Positions 24,387 to 36,416 of a stretch of 64,000 bases of DNA are shown here, one piece after another; position 1 is the stretch's first letter, and every line of letters starts with the position of its first letter. Under the pieces are notes generated by a model that saw nothing but the letters and a program-made list of their open reading frames with translations, was not told the DNA's origin and did no database searches. The position numbers and the translations under genes are program-made. The stretch is from Vespula vulgaris (taxonomy: Eukaryota > Arthropoda > Insecta > Hymenoptera > Vespidae): NCBI RefSeq assembly GCF_905475345.1, contig NC_066588.1:10294501-10358500 (forward strand), written 5' to 3'.

Positions 24387-26668
24387 CTTTGATCCCTTTA
24401 AACCGTTATAACTCGGCTCCTATTGGTCCGATCTGGACGAAAAAAATATGGGCGTAGAGGGCGCGACGATCCCTTTCCAATGACCCCGGTCCGGTTCTCC
24501 TAGGTGCTATAGTTTCGGAGAAAAAAATTGTTAAAGAAAAATTTTTTTTCCTTTGTTCCCTTTAAACCGTTATAACTCGCCTTCTATTGGTCCGATCTGG
24601 ACGAAGAGAATATGGACGTAGAGGGCGCGACGAGCCCTTTCCAATGACCCCGGTCCGGTTCTCCTAGGTGCTATAGTTTCGGAGAAAAAAATTGTTAAAG
24701 AAAAATTTTTTTTTCCTTTGTTCCCTTTAAACCGTTATAACTCGCCTCCTATTGGTCCGATCTGGACGAAAAAAATATGGGCGTAGAGGGCGCGACGAGC
24801 CCTTTCCAATGACCCCGGTCCGGTTCTCCTAGGTGCTATAGTTTCGGAGAAAAAAATTGTTAAAGAAAAATTTTTTTTTCCTTTGTTCCCTTTAAACCGT
24901 TATAACTCGCCTCCTATTGGTCCGATCTGGACGAAGAAATATGGGCGTAGAGGGCGCGACGAGCCCTTTCCAATGACCCCGGTCCGGTTCTCCTAGGTGC
25001 TATAGTTTCGGAGAAAAAAATTGTTAAAGAAAAATTTTTTTTTCCTTTGTTCCCTTTAAACCGTTATAACTCGCCTCCTATTGGTCCGATCTGGACGAAA
25101 AAAATATGGGCGTAGAGGGCGCGACGAGCCCTTTCCAATGACCCCGGTCGGGTTCTCCTAGGTGCTATAGTTTCGGAGAAAAAAATTGTTAAAGAAAAAT
25201 GTTTTTTTCCTTTGTTCCCTTTAAACCGTTATAACTCGCCTCCTATTGGTCCGATCTGGACGAAAAAAATATGGGCGTAGAGGGCGCGACGAGCCCTTTC
25301 CAATGACCCCGGTCGGGTTCTCCTAGGTGCTATAGTTTCGGAGAAAAAAATTGTTAAAGAAAAATTTTTTTTTCCTTTGATCCCTTTAAACCGTTATAAC
25401 TCGGCTCCTATTGGTCCGATCTGGACGAAGAAAATATGGGCGTAGAGGGCGCGACGATCCCTTTCCAATGACCCCGGTCCGGTTCTCCTAGGTGCTATAG
25501 TTTCGGAGAAAAAAATTGTTAAAGAAAAATTTTTTTTCCTTTGTTCCCTTTAAACCGTTATAACTCGCCTTCTATTGGTCCGATCTGGACGAAGAGAATA
25601 TGGACGTAGAGGGCGCGACGAGCCCTTTCCAATGACCCCGGTCCGGTTCTCCTAGGTGCTATAGTTTCGGAGAAAAAAATTGTTAAAGAAAAATTTTTTT
25701 TTCCTTTGTTCCCTTTAAACCGTTATAACTCGCCTCCTATTGGTCCGATCTGGACGAAAAAAATATGGGCGTAGAGGGCGCGACGAGCCCTTTCCAATGA
25801 CCCCGGTCCGGTTCTCCTAGGTGCTATAGTTTCGGAGAAAAAAATTGTTAAAGAAAAATTTTTTTTTCCTTTGTTCCCTTTAAACCGTTATAACTCGCCT
25901 CCTATTGGTCCGATCTGGACGAAGAAATATGGGCGTAGAGGGCGCGACGAGCCCTTTCCAATGACCCCGGTCCGGTTCTCCTAGGTGCTATAGTTTCGGA
26001 GAAAAAAATTGTTAAAGAAAAATTTTTTTTTCCTTTGTTCCCTTTAAACCGTTATAACTCGCCTCCTATTGGTCCGATCTGGACGAAAAAAATATGGGCG
26101 TAGAGGGCGCGACGAGCCCTTTCCAATGACCCCGGTCGGGTTCTCCTAGGTGCTATAGTTTCGGAGAAAAAAATTGTTAAAGAAAAATGTTTTTTTCCTT
26201 TGTTCCCTTTAAACCGTTATAACTCGCCTCCTATTGGTCCGATCTGGACGAAAAAAATATGGGCGTAGAGGGCGCGACGAGCCCTTTCCAATGACCCCGG
26301 TCGGGTTCTCCTAGGTGCTATAGTTTCGGAGAAAAAAATTGTTAAAGAAAAATTTTTTTTTCCTTTGTTCCCTTTAAACCGTTATAACTCGCCTCCTATT
26401 GGTCCGATCTGGACGAAAAAAATATGGGCGTAGAGGGCGCGACGAGCCCTTTCCAATGACCCCGGTCGGGTTCTCCTAGGTGCTATAGTTTCGGAGAAAA
26501 AAATTGTTAAAGAAAAATTTTTTTTTCCTTTGTTCCCTTTAAACCGTTATAACTCGCCTCCTATTGGTCCGATCTGGACGAAAAAAATATGGGCGTAGAG
26601 GGCGCGACGAGCCCTTTCCAATGACCCCGGTCGGGTTCTCCTAGGTGCTATAGTTTCGGAGAAAAAAA

Positions 26669-28480
26669 TTGTTAAAGAAAAATTTCTTTTTCCTTTGTTC
26701 CCTTTAAACCGTTATAACTCGCCTCCTATTGGTCCGATCTGGACGAAAAAAATATGGGCGTAGAGGGCGCCACGAGCCCTTTCCAATGACCCCGGTCGGG
26801 TTCTCCTAGGTGCTATAGTTTCGGAGAAAAAAATTGTTCAAGAAAAATTTTTTTTTCCTTTGTTCCCTTTAAACCGTTATAACTCGGCTCCTATTGGTCC
26901 GATCTGGACGAAAAAAATATGGGCGTAGAGGGCGCAACGAGCCCTTTCCAATGACCCCGGTCGGGTTCTCCTAGGTGCTATAGTTTCGGAGAAAAAAATT
27001 GTTCAAGAAAAATTTTTTTTTCCTTTGTTCCCTTTAAACCGTTATAACTCGGCTCCTATTGGTCCGATCTAGACGAAAAAAATATGTGCGTAGAGGGCGC
27101 GACGAGCCCTTTCCAATGACCCCGGTCGGGTTCTCCTAGGTGCTATAGTTTCGGAGAAAAAAATTGTTAAAGAAAAATTTTTTTTTCCTTTGTTCCCTTT
27201 AAACCGTTATAACTCGCCTCCTATTGGTCCGATCTGGACGAAAAAAATATGGGCGTAGAGGGCGCGACGAGCCCTTTCCAATGACCCCGGTCGGGTTCTC
27301 CTAGGTGCTATAGTTTCGGAGAAAAAAATTGTTCAAGAAAAATTTTTTTTTCCTTTGTTCCCTTTAAACCGTTATAACTCGGCTCCTATTGGTCCGATCT
27401 GGACGAAAAAAATATGGGCGTAGAGGGCGCGACGAGCCCTTTCCAATGACCCCGGTCGGGTTCTCCTCGGTGCTATAGTTTCGGAGAAAAAAATTGTTAA
27501 AGAAAAATTTTTTTTTCCTTTGTTCCCTTTAAACCGTTATAACTCGCCCCCTATTGGTCCGATCTGGACGAAAAAAATATGGGCGTAGAGGGCGCGACGA
27601 GCCCTTTCCAATGACCCCGGTCCGGTTCTCCTAGGTGCTATAGTTTCGGAGAAAAAAATTGTTAAAGAAAAATTTTTTTTTCCTTTGTTCCCTTTAAACC
27701 GTTATAACTCGGCTCCTATTGGTCCGATCTGGACGAAGAAAATATGGGCGTAGAGGGCGCGACGATCCCTTTCCAATGACCCCGGTCCGGTTCTCCTAGG
27801 TGCTATAGTTTCGGAGAAAAAAATTGTTAAAGAAAAATTTTTTTTCCTTTGTTCCCTTTAAACCGTTATAACTCGCCTTCTATTGGTCCGATCTGGACGA
27901 AGAGAATATGGACGTAGAGGGCGCGACGAGCCCTTTCCAATGACCCCGGTCCGGTTCTCCTAGGTGCTATAGTTTCGGAGAAAAAAATTGTTAAAGAAAA
28001 ATTTTTTTTTCCTTTGTTCCTTTTAAACCGTTATAACTCGGCTCCTATTGGTCCGATCTGGACGAAAAAAATATGGGCGTAGAGGGCGCGACGAGCCCTT
28101 TCCAATGACCCCGGTCCGGTTCTCCTAGGTGCTATAGTTTCGGAGAAAAAAATTGTTAAAGAAAAATTTTTTTTTCCATTGTTCCCTTTAAACCGTTATA
28201 ACTCGCCTCCTATTGGTCCGATCTGGACGAAAAAAATATGGGCGTAGAGGGCGCGACGAGCCCTTTCCAACCACCCCGGTCCGGTTCTCCTAGGTGCTAC
28301 AGTTTCGGAGAAAAAAATTGTTAAAGAAAAATTTTTTTTTCCTTTGTACCCTTTAAACCGTTATAACTCGGCTCCTATTGGTCCAATCTGGACGAAAAAA
28401 ATATGGGCGTAGAGGGCGCGACGAGCCCTTTCCAACGACCCCGGTCGGGTTCTCCTAGGTGCTATAGTTTCGGAGAAAAA
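26669..28480 (+). repeat. Segmental duplication, right copy (offset 5,769 bp)
   Basis: Partner of 20,900-22,740. It differs by a gain of one monomer before it and a loss of two (E and F) after it, each in whole-monomer steps. Confidence 0.75.
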
Positions 28481-28671
28481 AATTGTTCAAGAAAAATTTT
28501 TTTTTCCTTTGTTCCCTTTAAACCGTTATAACTCGGCTCCTATTGGTCCGATCTAGAGGAAAAAAATATGTGCGTAGAGGGCGCGACGAGCCCTTTCCAA
28601 TGACCCCGGTCGGGTTCTCCTAGGTGCTATAGTTTCGGAGAAAAAAATTGTTAAAGAAAAATTTTTTTTTC
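27847..28671 (+). repeat. A-G module, instance 5, lacking two monomers (D/F hybrid)
   Basis: A-B-C then a D/F hybrid (28342-28506) then G (CTAGAGGA). The hybrid has the D head (GTACC, CCAATC, CAACG) and the F tail (TTCAAG), with a breakpoint between about 28,436 and 28,487. E is lost and D is fused to F, removing exactly two monomers. Confidence 0.85.
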
Positions 28672-29166
28672 CTTTGTTCCCTTTAAACCGTTATAACTCG
28701 CCTCCTATTGGTCCGATCTGGACGAAAAAAATATGGGCGTAGAGGGCGCGACGAGCCCTTTCCAATGACCCCGGTCGGGTTCTCCTAGGTGCTATAGTTT
28801 CGGAGAAAAAAATTGTTCAAGAAAAATTTTTTTTTCCTTTGTTCCCTTTAAACCGTTATAACTCGGCTCCTATTGGTCCGATCTGGACGAAAAAAATATG
28901 GGCGTAGAGGGCGCGACGAGCCCTTTCCAATGACCCCGGTCGGGTTCTCCTCGGTGCTATAGTTTCGGAGAAAAAAATTGTTAAAGAAAAATTTTTTTTT
29001 CCTTTGTTCCCTTTAAACCGTTATAACTCGCCCCCTATTGGTCCGATCTGGACGAAAAAAATATGGGCGTAGAGGGCGCGACGAGCCCTTTCCAATGACC
29101 CCGGTCCGGTTCTCCTAGGTGCTATAGTTTCGGAGAAAAAAATTGTTCAAGAAAAATTTTTTTTTC
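28507..29166 (+). repeat. G-H-I-J four-mer, first copy at locus 2
   Basis: Same arrangement as at 23,067, with CTAGAGGA in G, shifted by 5,440 bp. Confidence 0.8.
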
Positions 29167-29826
29167 CTTTGTTCCCTTTAAACCGTTATAACTCGGCTCC
29201 TATTGGTCCGATCTAGACGAAAAAAATATGTGCGTAGAGGGCGCGACGAGCCCTTTCCAATGACCCCGGTCGGGTTCTCCTAGGTGCTATAGTTTCGGAG
29301 AAAAAAATTGTTAAAGAAAAATTTTTTTTTCCTTTGTTCCCTTTAAACCGTTATAACTCGCCTCCTATTGGTCCGATCTGGACGAAAAAAATATGGGCGT
29401 AGAGGGCGCGACGAGCCCTTTCCAATGACCCCGGTCGGGTTCTCCTAGGTGCTATAGTTTCGGAGAAAAAAATTGTTCAAGAAAAATTTTTTTTTCCTTT
29501 GTTCCCTTTAAACCGTTATAACTCGGCTCCTATTGGTCCGATCTGGACGAAAAAAATATGGGCGTAGAGGGCGCGACGAGCCCTTTCCAATGACCCCGGT
29601 CGGGTTCTCCTCGGTGCTATAGTTTCGGAGAAAAAAATTGTTAAAGAAAAATTTTTTTTTCCTTTGTTCCCTTTAAACCGTTATAACTCGCCCCCTATTG
29701 GTCCGATCTGGACGAAAAAAATATGGGCGTAGAGGGCGCGACGAGCCCTTTCCAATGACCCCGGTCCGGTTCTCCTAGGTGCTATAGTTTCGGAGAAAAA
29801 AATTGTTAAAGAAAAATTTTTTTTTC
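29167..29826 (+). repeat. G-H-I-J four-mer, second copy at locus 2
   Basis: Same as 23,727-24,386, with CTAGACGA in G and K following at 29,827. The shared CTAGAGGA/CTAGACGA order shows that the four-mer duplication happened once and was then copied as part of a larger block. Confidence 0.8.
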
Positions 29827-29990
29827 CTTTGATCCCTTTAAACCGTTATAACTCGGCTCCTATTGGTCCGATCTGGACGAAGAAAATATGGGCGTAGAGG
29901 GCGCGACGATCCCTTTCCAATGACCCCGGTCCGGTTCTCCTAGGTGCTATAGTTTCGGAGAAAAAAATTGTTAAAGAAAAATTTTTTTTC

Positions 29991-30979
29991 CTTTGTTCCC
30001 TTTAAACCGTTATAACTCGCCTTCTATTGGTCCGATCGGGACGAAGAGAATATGGACGTAGAGGGCGCGACGAGCCCTTTCCAATGACCCCGGTCCGGTT
30101 CTCCTAGGTGCTATAGTTTCGGAGAAAAAAATTGTTAAAGAAAAATTTTTTTTTCCTTTGTTCCTTTTAAACCGTTATAACTCGGCTCCTATTGGTCCGA
30201 TCTGGACGAAAAAAATATGGGCGTAGAGGGCGCGACGAGCCCTTTCCAATGACCCCGGTCCGGTTCTCCTAGGTGCTATAGTTTCGGAGAAAAAAATTGT
30301 TAAAGAAAAATTTTTTTTTCCATTGTTCCCTTTAAACCGTTATAACTCGCCTCCTATTGGTCCGATCTGGACGAAAAAAATATGGGCGTAGAGGGCGCGA
30401 CGAGCCCTTTCCAACGACCCCGGTCGGGTTCTCCTAGGTGCTATAGTTTCGGAGAAAAAAATTGTTAAAGAAAAATTTTTTTTTCCTTTGTTCCCTTTAA
30501 ACCGTTATAACTCGCCTCCTATTGGTCCGATCTGGACGAAAAAAATATGGGCGTAGAGGGCGCGACGAGCCCTTTCCAATGACCCCGGTCGGGTTCTCCT
30601 AGGTGCTATAGTTTCGGAGAAAAAAATTGTTCAAGAAAAATTCTTTTTCCTTTGTTCCCTTTAAACCGTTATAACTCGGCTCCTATTGGTCCGATCTGGA
30701 CGAAAAAAATATGGGCGTAGAGGGCGCAACGAGCCCTTTCCAATGACCCCGGTCGGGTTCTCCTAGGTGCTATAGTTTCGGAGAAAAAAATTGTTCAAGA
30801 AAAATTTTTTTTTCCTTTGTTCCCTTTAAACCGTTATAACTCGGCTCCTATTGGTCCGATCTAGAGGAAAAAAATATGTGCGTAGAGGGCGCGACGAGCC
30901 CTTTCCAATGACCCCGGTCGGGTTCTCCTAGGTGCTATAGTTTCGGAGAAAAAAATTGTTAAAGAAAAATTTTTTTTTC
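29991..30979 (+). repeat. A-G module, instance 6, lacking one monomer (C/D hybrid)
   Basis: A-B-C/D-E-F-G. The hybrid (30321-30485) has the C head (CATTG, CGCCTCC, CCGATC) and the D tail (CAACGACC, CGGG, TATAG), with a breakpoint between about 30,363 and 30,414. Exactly one monomer is lost. G reads CTAGAGGA. Confidence 0.85.
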
Positions 30980-31474
30980 CTTTGTTCCCTTTAAACCGTT
31001 ATAACTCGCCTCCTATTGGTCCGATCTGGACGAAAAAAATATGGGCGTAGAGGGCGCGACGAGCCCTTTCCAATGACCCCGGTCGGGTTCTCCTAGGTGC
31101 TATAGTTTCGGAGAAAAAAATTGTTCAAGAAAAATTTTTTTTTCCTTTGTTCCCTTTAAACCGTTATAACTCGGCTCCTATTGGTCCGATCTGGACGAAA
31201 AAAATATGGGCGTAGAGGGCGCGACGAGCCCTTTCCAATGACCCCGGTCGGGTTCTCCTCGGTGCTATAGTTTCGGAGAAAAAAATTGTTAAAGAAAAAT
31301 TTTTTTTTCCTTTGTTCCCTTTAAACCGTTATAACTCGCCCCCTATTGGTCCGATCTGGACGAAAAAAATATGGGCGTAGAGGGCGCGACGAGCCCTTTC
31401 CAATGACCCCGGTCCGGTTCTCCTAGGTGCTATAGTTTCGGAGAAAAAAATTGTTAAAGAAAAATTTTTTTTTC
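30980..31474 (+). repeat. H-I-J three-mer, copy 1
   Basis: 495 bp, H (TTCAAG tail), I (CCTCGG), J (CCCCC), followed directly by a second copy. Confidence 0.75.
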
Positions 31475-31969
31475 CTTTGTTCCCTTTAAACCGTTATAAC
31501 TCGCCTCCTATTGGTCCGATCTGGACGAAAAAAATATGGGCGTAGAGGGCGCGACGAGCCCTTTCCAATGACCCCGGTCGGGTTCTCCTAGGTGCTATAG
31601 TTTCGGAGAAAAAAATTGTTCAAGAAAAATTTTTTTTTCCTTTGTTCCCTTTAAACCGTTATAACTCGGCTCCTATTGGTCCGATCTGGACGAAAAAAAT
31701 ATGGGCGTAGAGGGCGCGACGAGCCCTTTCCAATGACCCCGGTCGGGTTCTCCTCGGTGCTATAGTTTCGGAGAAAAAAATTGTTAAAGAAAAATTTTTT
31801 TTTCCTTTGTTCCCTTTAAACCGTTATAACTCGCCCCCTATTGGTCCGATCTGGACGAAAAAAATATGGGCGTAGAGGGCGCGACGAGCCCTTTCCAATG
31901 ACCCCGGTCCGGTTCTCCTAGGTGCTATAGTTTCGGAGAAAAAAATTGTTAAAGAAAAATTTTTTTTTC
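31475..31969 (+). repeat. H-I-J three-mer, copy 2
   Basis: 495 bp, with CCTCGG markers at 31,256 and 31,751. K (GATCC) follows at 31,970. Confidence 0.75.
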
Positions 31970-32133
31970 CTTTGATCCCTTTAAACCGTTATAACTCGGC
32001 TCCTATTGGTCCGATCTGGACGAAGAAAATATGGGCGTAGAGGGCGCGACGATCCCTTTCCAATGACCCCGGTCCGGTTCTCCTAGGTGCTATAGTTTCG
32101 GAGAAAAAAATTGTTAAAGAAAAATTTTTTTTC

Positions 32134-33287
32134 CTTTGTTCCCTTTAAACCGTTATAACTCGCCTTCTATTGGTCCGATCTGGACGAAGAGAATATGGAC
32201 GTAGAGGGCGCGACGAGCCCTTTCCAATGACCCCGGTCCGGTTCTCCTAGGTGCTATAGTTTCGGAGAAAAAAATTGTTAAAGAAAAATTTTTTTTTCCT
32301 TTGTTCCTTTTAAACCGTTATAACTCGGCTCCTATTGGTCCGATCTGGACGAAAAAAATATGGGCGTAGAGGGCGCGACGAGCCCTTTCCAATGACCCCG
32401 GTCCGGTTCTCCTAGGTGCTATAGTTTCGGAGAAAAAAATTGTTAAAGAAAAATTTTTTTTTCCATTGTTCCCTTTAAACCGTTATAACTCGCCTCCTAT
32501 TGGTCCGATCTGGACGAAAAAAATATGGGCGTAGAGGGCGCGACGAGCCCTTTCCAACCACCCCGGTCCGGTTCTCCTAGGTGCTACAGTTTCGGAGAAA
32601 AAAATTGTTAAAGAAAAATTTTTTTTTCCTTTGTACCCTTTAAACCGTTATAACTCGGCTCCTATTGGTCCAATCTGGACGAAGAAAATATGGGCGTAGA
32701 GGGCGCGACGAGCCCTTTCCAACGACCCCGGTCGGGTTCTCCTAGGTGCTATAGTTTCGGAGAAAAAAATTGTTAAAGAAAAATTTTTTTTTCCTTTGTT
32801 CCCTTTAAACCGTTATAACTCGCCTCCTATTGGTCCGATCTGGACGAAAAAAATATGGGCGTAGAGGGCGCGACGAGCCCTTTCCAATGACCCCGGTCGG
32901 GTTCTCCTAGGTGCTATAGTTTCGGAGAAAAAAATTGTTCAAGAAAAATTCTTTTTCCTTTGTTCCCTTTAAACCGTTATAACTCGGCTCCTATTGGTCC
33001 GATCTGGACGAAAAAAATATGGGCGTAGAGGGCGCAACGAGCCCTTTCCAATGACCCCGGTCGGGTTCTCCTAGGTGCTATAGTTTCGGAGAAAAAAATT
33101 GTTCAAGAAAAATTTTTTTTTCCTTTGTTCCCTTTAAACCGTTATAACTCGGCTCCTATTGGTCCGATCTAGACGAAAAAAATATGTGCGTAGAGGGCGC
33201 GACGAGCCCTTTCCAATGACCCCGGTCGGGTTCTCCTAGGTGCTATAGTTTCGGAGAAAAAAATTGTTAAAGAAAAATTTTTTTTTC
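32134..33287 (+). repeat. A-G module, instance 7
   Basis: Complete A-G, 1,154 bp. D has GAAGAAAAT. H-I-J-K follow before the next A at 33,947, giving an 11-monomer unit of 1,813 bp. Confidence 0.8.
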
Positions 33288-33946
33288 CTTTGTTCCCTTT
33301 AAACCGTTATAACTCGCCTCCTATTGGTCCGATCTGGACGAAAAAAATATGGGCGTAGAGGGCGCGACGAGCCCTTTCCAATGACCCCGGTCGGGTTCTC
33401 CTAGGTGCTATAGTTTCGGAGAAAAAAATTGTTCAAGAAAAATTTTTTTTTCCTTTGTTCCCTTTAAACCGTTATAACTCGGCTCCTATTGGTCCGATCT
33501 GGACGAAAAAAATATGGGCGTAGAGGGCGCGACGAGCCCTTTCCAATGACCCCGGTCGGGTTCTCCTCGGTGCTATAGTTTCGGAGAAAAAAATTGTTAA
33601 AGAAAAATTTTTTTTTCCTTTGTTCCCTTTAAACCGTTATAACTCGCCCCCTATTGGTCCGATCTGGACGAAAAAAATATGGGCGTAGAGGGCGCGACGA
33701 GCCCTTTCCAATGACCCCGGTCCGGTTCTCCTAGGTGCTATAGTTTCGGAGAAAAAAATTGTTAAAGAAAAATTTTTTTTTCCTTTGATCCCTTTAAACC
33801 GTTATAACTCGGCTCCTATTGGTCCGATCTGGACGAAAAAAATATGGGCGTAGAGGGCGCGACGATCCCTTTCCAATGACCCCGGTCCGGTTCTCCTAGG
33901 TGCTATAGTTTCGGAGAAAAAAATTGTTAAAGAAAAATTTTTTTTC

Positions 33947-34769
33947 CTTTGTTCCCTTTAAACCGTTATAACTCGCCTTCTATTGGTCCGATCTGGACGA
34001 AGAGAATATGGGCGTAGAGGGCGCGACGAGCCCTTTCCAATGACCCCGGTGCGGTTCTCCTAGGTGCTATAGTTTCGGAGAAAAAAATTGTTAAAGAAAA
34101 ATTTTTTTTTCCTTTGTTCCTTTTAAACCGTTATAACTCGGCTCCTATTGGTCCGATCTGGACGAAAAAAATATGGGCGTAGAGGGCGCGACGAGCCCTT
34201 TCCAATGACCCCGGTCCGGTTCTCCTAGGTGCTATAGTTTCGGAGAAAAAAATTGTTAAAGAAAAATTTTTTTTTCCATTGTTCCCTTTAAACCGTTATA
34301 ACTCGCCTCCTATTGGTCCGATCTGGACGAAAAAAATATGGGCGTAGAGGGCGCGACGAGCCCTTTCCAACCACCCCGGTCCGGTTCTCCTAGGTGCTAC
34401 AGTTTCGGAGAAAAAAATTGTTAAAGAAAAATTTTTTTTTCCTTTGTACCCTTTAAACCGTTATAACTCGGCTCCTATTGGTCCAATCTGGACGAAAAAA
34501 ATATGGGCGTAGAGGGCGCGACGAGCCCTTTCCAACGACCCCGGTCGGGTTCTCCTAGGTGCTATAGTTTCGGAGAAAAAAATTGTTAAAGAAAAATTTT
34601 TTTTTCCTTTGTTCCCTTTAAACCGTTATAACTCGCCTCCTATTGGTCCGATCTGGACGAAAAAAATATGGGCGTAGAGGGCGCGACGAGCCCTTTCCAA
34701 TGACCCCGGTCGGGTTCTCCTAGGTGCTATAGTTTCGGAGAAAAAAATTGTTCAAGAAAAATTCTTTTT
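33947..34769 (+). repeat. A-E module, instance 8, cut at the domain boundary
   Basis: A-B-C-D-E only. After the E tail (TTCAAG, TTCTTTTT) the next monomer at 34,770 is not F but a GGCTCC/ATGGTCG type, and domain 2 variants begin. The first monomer reads ATGGGCG rather than ATGGACG and may be an L/A intermediate. Confidence 0.8.
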
Positions 34770-35757
34770 CCTTTGTTCCCTTTAAACCGTTATAACTCGG
34801 CTCCTATTGGTCCGATCTGGACGAAAAAAATATGGTCGTAGAGGGCGCGACGAGCCCTTTCCAATGACCCCGGTCCGGTTCTCCTAGGTGCTATAGTTTC
34901 GGAGAAAAAAATTGTTAAAGAAAAATTTTTTTTTCCTTTGTTCCCTTTAAACCGTTATAACTCGGCTCCTGTTGGTCCGATCTGGACGAAGAAAATATGG
35001 GCGTAGAGGGCGCGACGAGCCCTTTCCAATGACCCCGGTCCGGTTCTCCTAGGTGCTATAGTTTCGGAGAAAAAAATTGTTAAAGAAAAATTTTTTTTTC
35101 CTTTGATCCCTTTAAACCGTTATAACTCGGCTCCTATTGGTCCGATCTGGACGAAGAAAATATGGGCGTAGAGGGCGCGACGATCCCTTTCCAATGACCC
35201 CGGTCCGGTTCTCCTAGGTGCTATAGTTTCGGAGAAAAAAATTGTTAAAAAAAATTTTTTTTCCTTTGTTCCCTTTAAACCGTTATAACTCGCCTTCTAT
35301 TGGTCCGATCTGGACGAAAAAAATATGGGCGTAGAGGGCGCGACGAACCCTTTCCAATGACCCCGGTCCGGTTCTCCTAGGTGCTATAGTTTCGGAGAAA
35401 AAAATTGTTAAAGAAAAATTTTTTTTTCCTTTGTTCCCTTTAAACCGTTATAACTCGGCTCCTATTGGTCCGATCTGGACGAAAAAAATATGCGCGTAGA
35501 GGGCGCGACGAGCCCTTTCCAATGACCCCGGCCCGGTTCTCCTAGGTGCTATAGTTTCGGAGAAAAAAATTGTTAAAGAAAAATTTTTTTTTCCTTTGTT
35601 CCCTTTAAACCGTTATAACTCGCCTCCTATTGGTCCGATCTGGACGAAGAAATATGGGCGTAGAGGGCGCGACTAGCCCTTTCCAATGACCCCGGTCCGG
35701 TTCTCCTAGGTGCTATAGTTTCGGAGAAAAAAATTGTTAAAGAAAAATTTTTTTTTC

Positions 35758-36416
35758 CTTTGTTCCCTCTAAACCGTTATAACTCGGCTCATATTGGTCC
35801 GATCTGGACGAAAAAAATATGGGCGTAGAGGGCGCGACGAGCCCTTTCCAATGACCCCGGTCCGGTTCTCCTAGGTGCTATAGTTTCGGAGAAAAAAATT
35901 GTTAAAGAAAAATTTTTTTTTCCTTTGTTCCCTTTAAACCGTTATAACTCGGCTCCTGTTGGTCCGATCTGGACGAAGAAAATATGGGCGTAGAGGGCGC
36001 GACGAGCCCTTTCCAATGACCCCGGTCCGGTTCTCCTAGGTGCTATAGTTTCGGAGAAAAAAATTGTTAAAGAAAAATTTTTTTTTCCTTTGTTCCCTTT
36101 AAACCGTTATAACTCGGCTCCTGTTGGTCCGATCTGGACGAAGAAAATATGGGCGTAGAGGGCGCGACGAGCCCTTTCCAATGACCCCGGTCCGGTTCTC
36201 CTAGGTGCTATAGTTTCGGAGAAAAAAATTGTTCAAGAAAAATTCTTTTTCCTTTGTTCCCTTTAAACCGTTATAACTCGGCTCCTATTGGTCCGATCTG
36301 GACGAAAAAAATATGGGCGTAGAGGGCGCGACGAGCCCTTTCCAATGACCCCGGTCCGGTTCTCCTAGGTGCTATAGTTTCGGAGAAAAAAATTGTTAAA
36401 GAAAAATTTTTTTTTC
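35758..36416 (+). repeat. Tandem four-mer with CCCTCTAAA head, copy 1
   Basis: 659 bp: a monomer with CCCTCTAAA, two GTTGG/GAAAAT monomers (the second with a TTCAAG-TTCTTTTT tail), then a GGCTCC monomer. The first monomer has a private CTCATATT. Confidence 0.75.

Larger units (their letters stand above)
1..34769 (+). repeat. Domain 1: HOR mosaic of monomer types A-P
   Basis: This region is defined by variants not or rarely seen further right: GAGAAT with ATGGAC (type A), TTCCTTTTAAA (B), CATTG with CCACC (C), CCAATC (D), TTCTTTTT tail (E), GCAACG (F), GATCTAGA with ATGTGCG (G), CCTCGG (I), CCCCCTATT (J), GATCCC twice (K), CTTCT with GATCCC (L), GAAATATG (N), and TGTTTTTTT tail (O). Types follow a fixed order locally but the repeat unit is not uniform. 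Successive CCTCGG markers are separated by 3, 4, 9, 10, 11, 12, 14, 17, 18, 20 and 25 monomers. This is a mosaic of unequal exchanges rather than a single regular HOR. Confidence 0.85.
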
